From contig NZ_JBFLUG010000020.1 of assembly GCF_041008525.1 (NCBI RefSeq), forward strand, positions 1 to 64,000: DNA of 64,000 nucleotides. Direction: 5' to 3'. This DNA is from Parafrankia sp041008525 (GTDB lineage: Bacteria > Actinomycetota > Actinomycetes > Frankiales > Frankiaceae). Of the stretch, positions 1-7,196 are shown piece after piece. The notes below the pieces were generated by a model. The model was not told the DNA's origin. It worked only from the letters and a program-made list of their open reading frames with translations, and made no database searches. The first letter of the stretch is position 1. Every line of letters starts with the position of its first letter. The position numbers and the translations under genes were made by a program.

Positions 1-440
1 TGTTCTCGACGAGTCCGGGTTCGGGTGATCTTTACCGGTATACGGGGGCGTCGACGAACTGGGAGCTGGTGGGTGGTCCTGGTGCGCAGTTCGTGGTGAC
101 GGCGGACCGGTTGTACTCCCTCACGCCGGATCGGCAGGGTGTGTACATGTATTCCGGGTCGGGTACGAACTGGGTTCAGATCGGTGGGCCCGGGGGGACG
201 TTGTATGGCGGGGGTTATGGTTTGTTCTCGACGAGTCCGGGTTCGGGTGATCTTTACCGGTATACGGGGGCGTCGACGAACTGGGAGCTGGTGGGTGGTC
301 CTGGTGCGCAGTTCGTGGTGACGGCGGACCGGTTGTACTCCCTCACGCCCGACCAGCAGGGCGTGTACCTGTACTCCGGATCGGGCACGGACTGGATTCG
401 CATCGGCGGGCCCGCCCGGAGCATCGCCCCCGGGTCATAG
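1..440 (+). CDS. C-terminal end of a tandem-repeat, beta-propeller-like protein (partial)
   Basis: The reading frame is open from base 3 to a TAG at 438-440, so about 145 residues are visible and the start lies outside the window. The protein is made of ~37-residue units that alternate between two types, one ending near NWELVGGPG and the other near W(V/I)(Q/R)IGGP, each with a VY/LY-x-YSG or YTG strand and one Trp. Regular units with one aromatic strand and one Trp suggest a beta-propeller or tectonin-like fold; this is inferred from pattern only. The last unit ends in a short Ser/Pro/Gly tail just before the stop, so this is a true C-terminus. Similar Gly-Pro-Gly repeats occur, as far as I recall, at the ends of large actinobacterial multidomain proteins, but the N-terminal domain is not visible and no function can be assigned. 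Confidence 0.8.
   Translation, partial: FSTSPGSGDLYRYTGASTNWELVGGPGAQFVVTADRLYSLTPDRQGVYMYSGSGTNWVQIGGPGGTLYGGGYGLFSTSPGSGDLYRYTGASTNWELVGGPGAQFVVTADRLYSLTPDQQGVYLYSGSGTDWIRIGGPARSIAPGS
1..440 (+). repeat. 222-bp tandem repeat inside the partial gene
   Basis: Bases 1-127 recur without a mismatch at 223-349, a period of 222 bp or 74 codons. After base 349 the second copy diverges at mostly synonymous positions. Identity at third codon positions points to recent duplication or gene conversion. The array continues to the left, outside the window. Confidence 0.9.
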
Positions 441-762
441 CCGGGCCGGCTGACGGCTGTTCCGCACCCCGCCGAGCATCTGGTGCGCGTATCGGCGGCG
501 ACTGACCTCGGGCCGGGTGCCGGGGTGCCGGGGTGCCGCGCTGCCAGGCGGCCGCGTGGACGGGTGGACGGGTGGACGGGTGGCAGCGTTGCCGAGTGAT
601 CGAGTGGACGAGCCCAGCGATCTACTCATAAATCTGTTAGTTGCTCTACGCTAAATAGTTGGACGACCTCGGATCGGGCCCCGACCTTGGTCGTCCGCGG
701 GCCGGCCGTCAGGTCGGCGGCGCGGGGGCGCACAGCTGCAGTCAGCCCGGGAGGTGGTCCGG
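441..762. other. Intergenic stretch upstream of the MFS exporter
   Basis: No convincing gene. It holds a short tandem run of the 8-mer GGACGGGT (about 557-582) and an AT-rich patch at about 620-662 that stands out against the GC-rich background and is the likeliest promoter region for the exporter. No clear -35/-10 pair can be fixed by eye. Confidence 0.5.
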
Positions 763-2451
763 ATGGCCGAACTGACCATGCGCCGCAAGTTCGCCGTGCT
801 GGCGATCTGCTCGATGAGCCTGCTCATTGTCGGGCTCGACATCACGATCGTGAACATCGCGCTGCCCTCGCTGCAGCGTGACTTCGACGCGTCGCCGGCC
901 GGTCTGCAGTGGAGCATCGACAGCTACACCATCGTCCTGGCCAGCCTGCTCATGCTCGCCGGTTCCGCGGGGGACAGGCTCGGCCGCCGGAAGGTGTTCC
1001 AGACCGGGCTGGTGCTGTTCACGCTGGGCTCCCTGCTGTGCAGCCTCGCGCCCGGGCTCGGCTGGCTGGTGGCGTTCCGCATGGTCCAGGCCGTCGGCGG
1101 CTCGATGCTCAACCCGGTGGCGATGTCGATCATCACCAACACGTTCACCGATCCTCGCGAGCGCGCACGGGCCATCGGTGTGTGGGGCGCGGTGGTCGGC
1201 ATCAGCATGGCGTTGGGCCCGGTGCTGGGCGGGGTCCTGGTCGAGTGGGTGAACTGGCGCGCGATCTTCTGGATCAACATCCCGTTCGGCCTGCTCGCGC
1301 TGGTGCTGGCGCGGCTGTTCGTCCCCGAGTCGCGGGCCGCGCGGCCGCGTCGGCTCGACCCTGTCGGCCAGCTGCTGGTGATCACGGCGCTCGCCACGCT
1401 GACCTACTCGCTCATCGCGGCCCCCGAGGCGGGCTGGACGTCGGCCCGCACCCTGGTTCTGTTCTCGGCCGCCGGTATCGCCACGGTGCTGCTGGTGCGC
1501 TACGAGTCCCGCCGGGCCGAGCCGTTGCTGGACGTCCGCCTCTTCCGCGTCCCGTCGTTCTCGGGCGCGACGGCCACGGCGGTCTGCGTGTTCGGCGCCC
1601 TCGGTGGGGCGCTGCTCCTCAACACGATCTACCTGCAGGATGTCCGCGGCTACTCGCCGTTGCACGCCGGCCTCGTGACCCTGCCGATGGCCGTGGCCAT
1701 CATCATCGGTGCGCCCCTGTCCGGACGGGCGGTGGCGCGGTTCGGCCCGCGGCCGTCCCTGCTCGCCGCCGGCGTCGGGCTCACCGCCGGCAGCCTGGTG
1801 ATGACCGTGTTCGACGCCGGAACCTCGACCGGTGTGCTCCTCGTCGCCTACGTCCTGTTCGGAGCGGGCTTCGGGCTGGTGAACGCGCCGATCACGAACA
1901 CGGCGGTGTCCGGAATGCCGGTGGAGCAGGCGGGAGTCGCCGCGGCGGTGGCCTCGACCAGCCGTCAGGTGGGTCAGTCGCTGGGCGTCGCGCTGATCGG
2001 TTCCGTCGCCGCCGTGACGGCTGCGACGACGGCGGGCGTGGCCGTGGTCGCCACCGCGGGTGCGGGGGAGGATCCAGTCGGGGGAGGGCCGACGATCATG
2101 ATCGATTCCACCGGTGCGGCGGGCCGGTGGGTGGTCGTCGCCGCCTGTGCGGCCGCTCTCGTCCTGGGGCTCACGACGGCGCCTCGCTCCAGGCGGGGCG
2201 GTGCTGCTCCCGCCGCCGGTGCTGCCCCCGGTGCCGGTGTCGCGTCAGCCGGTGTCGCGTCAGCCGGTGTTGCGCAGGCCGGCCGCGATGCCGTTGATGG
2301 TGAGGAGCAGGCCACGGCGCAGCCGGGGGTCGGCGCCGTCGCCGGCGGCGCGGGTGCGGGCCAGCAGGGAGACCTGCAGGGCGTGCAGCGGGGTGAGGTA
2401 GGCATCCCGGACCTGCAGGGTGTGGCGCAGCACCGGCGCGGTCTGCAGTAG
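763..2451 (+). CDS. DHA2-family MFS drug exporter (EmrB/QacA type, 14 TM)
   Basis: A proton-driven multidrug exporter of the inner membrane. The N-terminus shows the family motif LDITIVNIALP (residues 25-35) and loop motif GDRLGRR (70-76), followed by regularly spaced hydrophobic segments to about residue 475, including a motif-C-like GVWGAVVGISMALGPVLGG in TM5. ATG at 763 is chosen over an in-frame GTG at 754 because the GGGAGGTGG ribosome site directly precedes the ATG. The substrate is unknown. Oddity: after the last TM the frame runs on for ~90 residues of Ala/Gly/Gln-rich sequence, of which the last 192 bp are antisense to the 3' end of ppc. The tail contains a duplicated 15-mer around 2236-2268 and has no recognisable domain, so the ancestral stop was probably lost. 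Confidence 0.88.
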   Translation: MAELTMRRKFAVLAICSMSLLIVGLDITIVNIALPSLQRDFDASPAGLQWSIDSYTIVLASLLMLAGSAGDRLGRRKVFQTGLVLFTLGSLLCSLAPGLGWLVAFRMVQAVGGSMLNPVAMSIITNTFTDPRERARAIGVWGAVVGISMALGPVLGGVLVEWVNWRAIFWINIPFGLLALVLARLFVPESRAARPRRLDPVGQLLVITALATLTYSLIAAPEAGWTSARTLVLFSAAGIATVLLVRYESRRAEPLLDVRLFRVPSFSGATATAVCVFGALGGALLLNTIYLQDVRGYSPLHAGLVTLPMAVAIIIGAPLSGRAVARFGPRPSLLAAGVGLTAGSLVMTVFDAGTSTGVLLVAYVLFGAGFGLVNAPITNTAVSGMPVEQAGVAAAVASTSRQVGQSLGVALIGSVAAVTAATTAGVAVVATAGAGEDPVGGGPTIMIDSTGAAGRWVVVAACAAALVLGLTTAPRSRRGGAAPAAGAAPGAGVASAGVASAGVAQAGRDAVDGEEQATAQPGVGAVAGGAGAGQQGDLQGVQRGEVGIPDLQGVAQHRRGLQ

Positions 2452-5106
2452 CTCGTCCTGACCGGTGACGGTGAGCACCTCGCGCACGGTGCGCTCGTGC
2501 TCGGCCCGGATGACGTCGAACAGGCCGGCGCGTGCCGGGTCGACGAGCGTTGACACGTAACGCCGCGCGATCGCCAGATCCGACTTCGCCAGGGTCATCT
2601 GGACGTTGCCGAGGAACGTCCGGAAGAAGTGCCACGACCGGTACATCTCGGCCAGTTCGTCCCCGGCCCCGGCGGCGCGGGCCGCCGCCAGGCCGGAGCC
2701 GACCCCGAACCAGCCGGGGAGCAGGATCCGCGACTGCGTCCAGCCGAACACCCAGGGGATGGCCCGCAGGTCGGCGAGCCCGCCGGTGCCGCCGGGCCGG
2801 CGGGCCGGTCGGGAGCCGATGTTGAGGTTGCCCAGCTCCTCGACCGGGGTTGCGGCCAGGAAGAACGGGACGAGCTCCGGGTCTGCCACCAGCGACCGGT
2901 AGGTGTCGCGGGCGGCGTCCGCCACGGCGGTCATCGTCCCGTCCCAGCCGAGGAGGATCCGTTCGGACTGCCGAGACGTCCGGTGCAGGATGGAGGCCTC
3001 GATCACCGCCGACAGCGCGATCTCCAGGTTCTGCCGGGCGAGGCGCGGCAGGATGTACTTGTCCGAGATCACCTCGCCCTGCTCGGTGACCTTGATCGGC
3101 CCGTCCAGGGTGCCGTACGGCTGGGCGAGGATCGCCTCGCCGGACGGCCCGCCGCCGCGGCCGACCGACCCGCCGCGGCCGTGGAACAGCCGCAGCACGA
3201 CCCCGTGGGCGCGGGCGGTGTCCCGCAGCTCGCGCTGCGCCTTGTGGATCTCCCACTGGGAGGCGGTGATGCCGGCGTCCTTGGACGAGTCCGAGTAGCC
3301 GAGCATGACCTCCTGCACGTCGCCGCGCGCCGCGACGAGCGCACGGTAGGACGGGTCGGCGAGCAGCCGGTCGAGCAGGGCGCCTGCCGCCCGCAGCTCG
3401 GTGACGGTCTCGAACAGCGGCACGAACCCGATCCGTGCCCAGGCCCCGCCGGTTCCGCTCGCCGGCTCCGTCCCGCCGGTTCCGCCGGTCCCGCCGGGGG
3501 CGCCCAGGCCGACGAGGCCCGCCTCGCGGGCGAGCACCACGACGGCCAGGATGTCGTCGACTCCGCGCGTCATCGACACGATGTAGCTCTCGATGACTCC
3601 GTCGCCGTAGCGGTCGAGTGCCTGGCGGACGGTGGTGAGCAGCTCGAACGTCCGCGCGGCCCGCTCCGGCAGCGGCGGCGGTACGGCGCCGAGCAGCGGC
3701 CGGCGCCCGGCGAGCTCGGTGGAGAGCAGGGTGAGCCGGGCCGCGCGGTCCAGGTCCCGGTAGCGGACGTCAAGCTCGCCGAGCTGGTCGTAGATCGCAC
3801 TGAGGGCCGCGTGGTGGGCGTCGGCGTGCTCGCGGATGTCCAGCGTCGCCAACGACAGCCCGACGGTGTTCGCGGTCCGGATCGCGCGCAGCAGCGGCCC
3901 GTCGGCGACCAGCCCGCCGTTGCTGGCCGCCAGGGAGACCCGCATGAGCTCCAGCTCGTCCACCAGCTCGGTGATCCGCAGGTAGTCCCGCCCGGGGACG
4001 TGCGGGGTGCCGGCGGCGAGCCGTGCCCGGGTGCCGGCGAGCCGGGTCAGGATGTAGCTGCACCGCAGCCGGTAGGGCTCCTCCGCGTTGAGCCGGATGT
4101 ACCGGTCGTACACCTCGGGCAGCGCTGCCCGGTCGGCGGTGAGCGCGGCGCGCAGGTCCGCGCTGATCTCTCCGACCACCCGGGTGGAGGCGGTCAGCTC
4201 CCGGATCAGCCGGTCGACGGTGGCGGTGAGGACACGGATGCCGAACTCGTGCTGGAGGTTGAGCACCTCCAGGGTCACCGCGGGCGTGACGTTCGGGTTG
4301 CCGTCACGGTCACCGCCGGCCCAGGTCCCGAAGGCCAGCGGCCGGGCGGTGGCGGGCAGGTCGACGCCGATGCGGGCGAGCGCGGTGTCGAGGTCCTCCA
4401 GCAGGTCCCCCACGACCTCGGTGGCGATCGACTCCAGGTAGTAGGTGGCTGCCCGTGCCTCGTCCGTCGGCTCGGGCCGCTCGACCCGAAGCTCGTCGGT
4501 CTGCCAGAGGACGTCCACCAGTTCGGCGAGCCGGCGGGCGAGGCGCTCGTCATCGGCGGCGGGGCGGCGCGGGTCGTCGGACGCGTCCAGCAGGTCGGCG
4601 ATGCCGCGCAGCGTGTCCAGGACGGACCGGCGGCTGGCCTCGGTGGGATGCGCGGTGAACACCGGGCGCAGCTGGAGGCGCCCCATCACCTCGCCGGGCA
4701 GGCCCGGGTCCAGCGTGCCGTCGGCGACCGCGGCGGCGATCCGGTCGGCGAGGGTGTGCAGCCGCCCGCGCGGCCGGTCGGAGATCTCCCGGGCGCGGTG
4801 CAGCTGCTCGGTGATGTTGGCGAGCTGGAAGTAGGCGGCGAACGCCCGGGCGAGCAGGATCGCCTGCGGCGCGTCGACCTCGTCGAGGACGGCGGCGAGC
4901 TCGGCGCCGCCGTCCTCGCTGCGGGCCAGCATCCGCACCCGTTCGACCAGGGTGAACAGGTCCTCGCCCTCGTAGCGGGTGAGTGACTCGCCGAGCAGAG
5001 TGCCCAGCCGCCGCACGCCGGCGCGGACCGCCGCGTGCCGGGCGCCCGAGGCGACGCCGCCGGAGAAACCGCCAGGATCCTGGGACGTGCCTGGTGGGGG
5101 CGTCAA
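2260..5106 (-). CDS. ppc: Phosphoenolpyruvate carboxylase
   Basis: Carboxylates PEP to oxaloacetate, the anaplerotic entry to the TCA cycle and to the aspartate family. The active-site segment VFTAHPTEA carries the catalytic His near residue 153, the Arg/Gly-rich loop FHGRGGSVGRGGGP lies near 639-652, and the protein ends in NTG, as is usual for this enzyme (typically QNTG; here RNTG). With a TTG start at 5106 it has 948 residues, close to the normal size. The frame stays open to 5295, but that extension overlaps the upstream M56 gene by 179 bp and has no PEPC similarity. TTG at 5106 sits 10 bp after the M56 stop and has a GAGAGG site just upstream. The first ~25 residues are Pro/Gly-rich, so a slightly later start is possible. 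The 3' end overlaps the MFS gene by 192 bp. Confidence 0.93.
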   Translation of the reverse strand: MTPPPGTSQDPGGFSGGVASGARHAAVRAGVRRLGTLLGESLTRYEGEDLFTLVERVRMLARSEDGGAELAAVLDEVDAPQAILLARAFAAYFQLANITEQLHRAREISDRPRGRLHTLADRIAAAVADGTLDPGLPGEVMGRLQLRPVFTAHPTEASRRSVLDTLRGIADLLDASDDPRRPAADDERLARRLAELVDVLWQTDELRVERPEPTDEARAATYYLESIATEVVGDLLEDLDTALARIGVDLPATARPLAFGTWAGGDRDGNPNVTPAVTLEVLNLQHEFGIRVLTATVDRLIRELTASTRVVGEISADLRAALTADRAALPEVYDRYIRLNAEEPYRLRCSYILTRLAGTRARLAAGTPHVPGRDYLRITELVDELELMRVSLAASNGGLVADGPLLRAIRTANTVGLSLATLDIREHADAHHAALSAIYDQLGELDVRYRDLDRAARLTLLSTELAGRRPLLGAVPPPLPERAARTFELLTTVRQALDRYGDGVIESYIVSMTRGVDDILAVVVLAREAGLVGLGAPGGTGGTGGTEPASGTGGAWARIGFVPLFETVTELRAAGALLDRLLADPSYRALVAARGDVQEVMLGYSDSSKDAGITASQWEIHKAQRELRDTARAHGVVLRLFHGRGGSVGRGGGPSGEAILAQPYGTLDGPIKVTEQGEVISDKYILPRLARQNLEIALSAVIEASILHRTSRQSERILLGWDGTMTAVADAARDTYRSLVADPELVPFFLAATPVEELGNLNIGSRPARRPGGTGGLADLRAIPWVFGWTQSRILLPGWFGVGSGLAAARAAGAGDELAEMYRSWHFFRTFLGNVQMTLAKSDLAIARRYVSTLVDPARAGLFDVIRAEHERTVREVLTVTGQDELLQTAPVLRHTLQVRDAYLTPLHALQVSLLARTRAAGDGADPRLRRGLLLTINGIAAGLRNTG

Positions 5107-5116
5107 GGTGGTCCTC

Positions 5117-6328
5117 TCAGACGAGGAGGAGCACGGCAGGAGTGAGGAACACCGCCGCGGCGCCGAGGTAGGCGGCGCCGGGCAGCCAGATCGGCACCTC
5201 GGGTGGGTCGAGGAGACGGGAGATCCGCGCGACGACCGGCGTCCGCACCGGCTCGGGCCGGGCTGCGTCGGGTCGTGATCCGCCGGGTTTCGCACCGCCG
5301 GAGCGCGCCGCGCCGGGCCGGTCGCCCGCGAGGGCGATCATCGTGGCGACGAGGCGACTGGCGCCTCCGATCACCCCCAGCGTCGCCGGCGAGTCGGGGA
5401 CGGAGCGCGGCCCGGTCACCCCGAGGGCACCGGACGGGACAGGAGCGCGGGTGACCCCGAGCCGGGCGAGTGCGCGGGCCAGTGTCCGCCCGCTGGTGCG
5501 CCGGGCGGCGGCGTCGTCCGCGAGCATCTCGACGAGCAGCGACACCGCGGCCGTCGCCTCCCGGGCCGGCCGCAGGAAGGGGAAAGTGCGCTCCCAGGCG
5601 ACGAACGGCTGGATGACCAGGTCATGACGCCCGTTCACATGCGCCTCCTCATGGGCGAGGACGGCGTCCAGCTCCTCCGGGGTCAGTGTCCGCAGCAGCC
5701 CCTCGGAGACGACGACCCGCGCGTGGCGCACGCCGGGCACGCAGTAGGCGACGGCGAGCGGGTGGTCGAGAATCCGCAGCCGGGCGCCGGTCCGCTCCCG
5801 GTGCTCGCACAGGCGGCATCCCTCGACCGGCTGGTCGCCCTCACTGGCGCGGTCGCCCTCACCGGCGCGGCTGCCCTCACCGGCCGGGGCGCCGCGGTCG
5901 CGGGGAGCGGACCTGGTGCCGTGGCGGCGGTGGCGGTGGCCGGCGAGGTCGACGAGGTGCCGGTGCCGGTGCCGGTCGCGCAGGGTGGCGGCTGTCGAGA
6001 CGCACAGCACGCCGAACAGGCGGGCTGCCAGCGCGGCGGCGATGGCGAGGCCGAGGAGGTTCGTCCGGCCCAGCCCGACGAGGGGCTCACCGGCCGCGAG
6101 GTTGGCCGCATGGTCGGCGACCGCGGACGGGATGCCCTGGGACAGCGGTGCCACGGTGAACGCGATCGCGGCGAGAAGAGCGGACACCCCGCCGGCCAGC
6201 CCGACCGCCTGCCACAGCACGATGGCGGCCCGCGGGCACCGGTACGGCCATCGGGCGGAGGCCAGCAGGCGTGGGACTGGCCAGGCCAGCGCACACGCGA
6301 ACAGGGCGAGAAGGACCGCGGTCGTCAT
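5117..6328 (-). CDS. M56 (BlaR1-type) membrane metallopeptidase
   Basis: A 403-residue integral membrane zinc protease of the BlaR1/MecR1 family, without the penicillin-binding sensor domain. The zinc motif HEEAH (226-230, in LAHEEAHVNGRHD) lies on the cytoplasmic side. Hydrophobic segments occur at the N-terminus, near 30-55, near 85-110, and at the extreme C-terminus. An insert of about residues 125-165 is low-complexity with repeated Gly-Glu-Gly-(S/D)-Arg-Ala blocks. In this family the protease cleaves or triggers inactivation of the partner BlaI-type repressor. The blaI gene is directly upstream on the same strand and ppc begins 10 bp downstream, so blaI-M56-ppc may be one transcript. The signal it senses is not evident. 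Confidence 0.85.
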   Translation of the reverse strand: MTTAVLLALFACALAWPVPRLLASARWPYRCPRAAIVLWQAVGLAGGVSALLAAIAFTVAPLSQGIPSAVADHAANLAAGEPLVGLGRTNLLGLAIAAALAARLFGVLCVSTAATLRDRHRHRHLVDLAGHRHRRHGTRSAPRDRGAPAGEGSRAGEGDRASEGDQPVEGCRLCEHRERTGARLRILDHPLAVAYCVPGVRHARVVVSEGLLRTLTPEELDAVLAHEEAHVNGRHDLVIQPFVAWERTFPFLRPAREATAAVSLLVEMLADDAAARRTSGRTLARALARLGVTRAPVPSGALGVTGPRSVPDSPATLGVIGGASRLVATMIALAGDRPGAARSGGAKPGGSRPDAARPEPVRTPVVARISRLLDPPEVPIWLPGAAYLGAAAVFLTPAVLLLV

Positions 6329-6496
6329 GTCCCGCCAGACGCTACCGCTCGGGCGCCCGCCGCGGCGGTGCTGGCGGACGGCGCGCGAAGGCCGGTAGAC
6401 CGAACCTGCTGGCCCGGGTCTTTCGGACCCCGCGCAGGGTGACGTCGGTGACGTCCGGTAGCCCCCTGACGGTGGTCGTGTGGCCGGGGCCGAAGG

Positions 6497-7021
6497 TCAC
6501 GGTGCGGTGGCGGGGTCGTCGCCCGGGGCGCCGGTGCTGTCGTCAGCGGCTGCCGCGGCCGAACCATCGTGGGCTGCGATGCCGGGGGCTGCGGTGCCCG
6601 GCACGCCGGCCTCGTTGGTGTCGCCGTCGGCGGACTGCGGGTCGGCGGACTGCGGGTCGGCGGAGTCCGCCCCGGCCGGCTCGAGCGCGCGGCGCAGGAT
6701 CTCGGCCTCCTCCGCGGACACCGAGCCGACGAAACGGACCAGTGCGGAGCCCCGGTCGTCGGCGGTGCCGAGCGCTTCCAGCATCGCCTCGGCGACGACG
6801 GTCTCGCGGCTGTCCACGGCGGCGTAGCGGTGGGCGCGTGCGGCCCGCTGGCGCCGGACGAAGCCCTTGCGCTCCAGGCGCTCCAGCACTGTCAGAACGG
6901 TGGTGTAGGCGAGGTCGCGCTCATGGTCGAGCCGGGCCGCCACGTCGCGCGCGGTCAGCCAGTCGTCCGCGGACCACAGGACGTCCATGACAGACCGTTC
7001 CAGGTCACCCAGGCGTGCCAT
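6497..7021 (-). CDS. BlaI/MecI/CopY-family transcriptional repressor
   Basis: A 174-residue protein whose first ~80 residues form the winged helix-turn-helix typical of the family (start LGDLERSVMDVLW; then LAYTTVLTVLERLERKGFV, the recognition region), followed by a dimerisation helix to about residue 110. These repressors bind dyad operators until their M56 partner signals. ATG at 7021 is chosen because the family N-terminus begins exactly there. The tail from ~110 is an unusual Ala/Asp/Ser/Gly low-complexity extension including a SADPQ repeat. No CopY-type Cys cluster is present, so direct metal sensing is unlikely. It is divergent from cydA, with three palindromes in the shared intergenic region. 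Confidence 0.9.
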   Translation of the reverse strand: MARLGDLERSVMDVLWSADDWLTARDVAARLDHERDLAYTTVLTVLERLERKGFVRRQRAARAHRYAAVDSRETVVAEAMLEALGTADDRGSALVRFVGSVSAEEAEILRRALEPAGADSADPQSADPQSADGDTNEAGVPGTAAPGIAAHDGSAAAAADDSTGAPGDDPATAP

Positions 7022-7031
7022 GACAACGATC

Positions 7032-7044
7032 CTACGCCGCGTAG
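7032..7044. promoter_or_regulatory. BlaI-type operator candidate 1 (CTACGCCGCGTAG)
   Basis: Perfect dyad CTACG-CCG-CGTAG, centred at 7038, 11 bp upstream of the blaI start codon. It has the CTAC-N5-GTAG form shared by the two palindromes nearer cydA. Its position suits autorepression of blaI. Confidence 0.6.
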
Positions 7045-7117
7045 AAGTTCTTGCCCGCAAGTTCGGTGAGGTCGGTCGATCTCATGGTGCCGTCGATCGA
7101 TCTCACAAGGAAAAATC

Positions 7118-7134
7118 TTCTACGCAACGTAGAA
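7118..7134. promoter_or_regulatory. BlaI-type operator candidate 2 (TTCTACGCAACGTAGAA)
   Basis: Perfect 17-bp dyad with 7-bp arms around CAA, centred at 7126, about 70 bp upstream of the cydA start, in an AT-richer patch. Nineteen bp centre-to-centre from the next palindrome, so two repressor dimers could bind almost two helical turns apart. Confidence 0.7.
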
Positions 7135-7136
7135 TG

Positions 7137-7153
7137 TTCTACGTAATGTAGAA
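7137..7153. promoter_or_regulatory. BlaI-type operator candidate 3 (TTCTACGTAATGTAGAA)
   Basis: A 17-bp dyad with one mismatched pair (arms TTCTACG / TGTAGAA), centred at 7145. Same CTAC-N5-GTAG core as its neighbours. It lies 44 bp upstream of the cydA ATG and would be well placed to block initiation. Confidence 0.7.
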
Positions 7154-7196
7154 GAACGCGACGGGCGTGCTGCCGCCCACGGTGGAGGAGGTCCAG

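Noticed and set aside
742..1665. Long open frame antisense to the MFS gene
   Set aside because: Arg/Gln/Glu-rich translation without any domain; it is a by-product of third-position GC bias opposite a real gene.
2629..4986. 785-codon open frame on the plus strand across ppc
   Set aside because: Antisense to ppc throughout; the translation is low-complexity Gly/Ala/Val/Arg/Glu with no known family, and the minus-strand frame is a complete enzyme.
5107..5295. Upstream extension of ppc to an ATG at 5295
   Set aside because: Ser/Pro/Arg-rich, no PEPC similarity, and it lies inside the M56 gene; TTG at 5106 is better placed.
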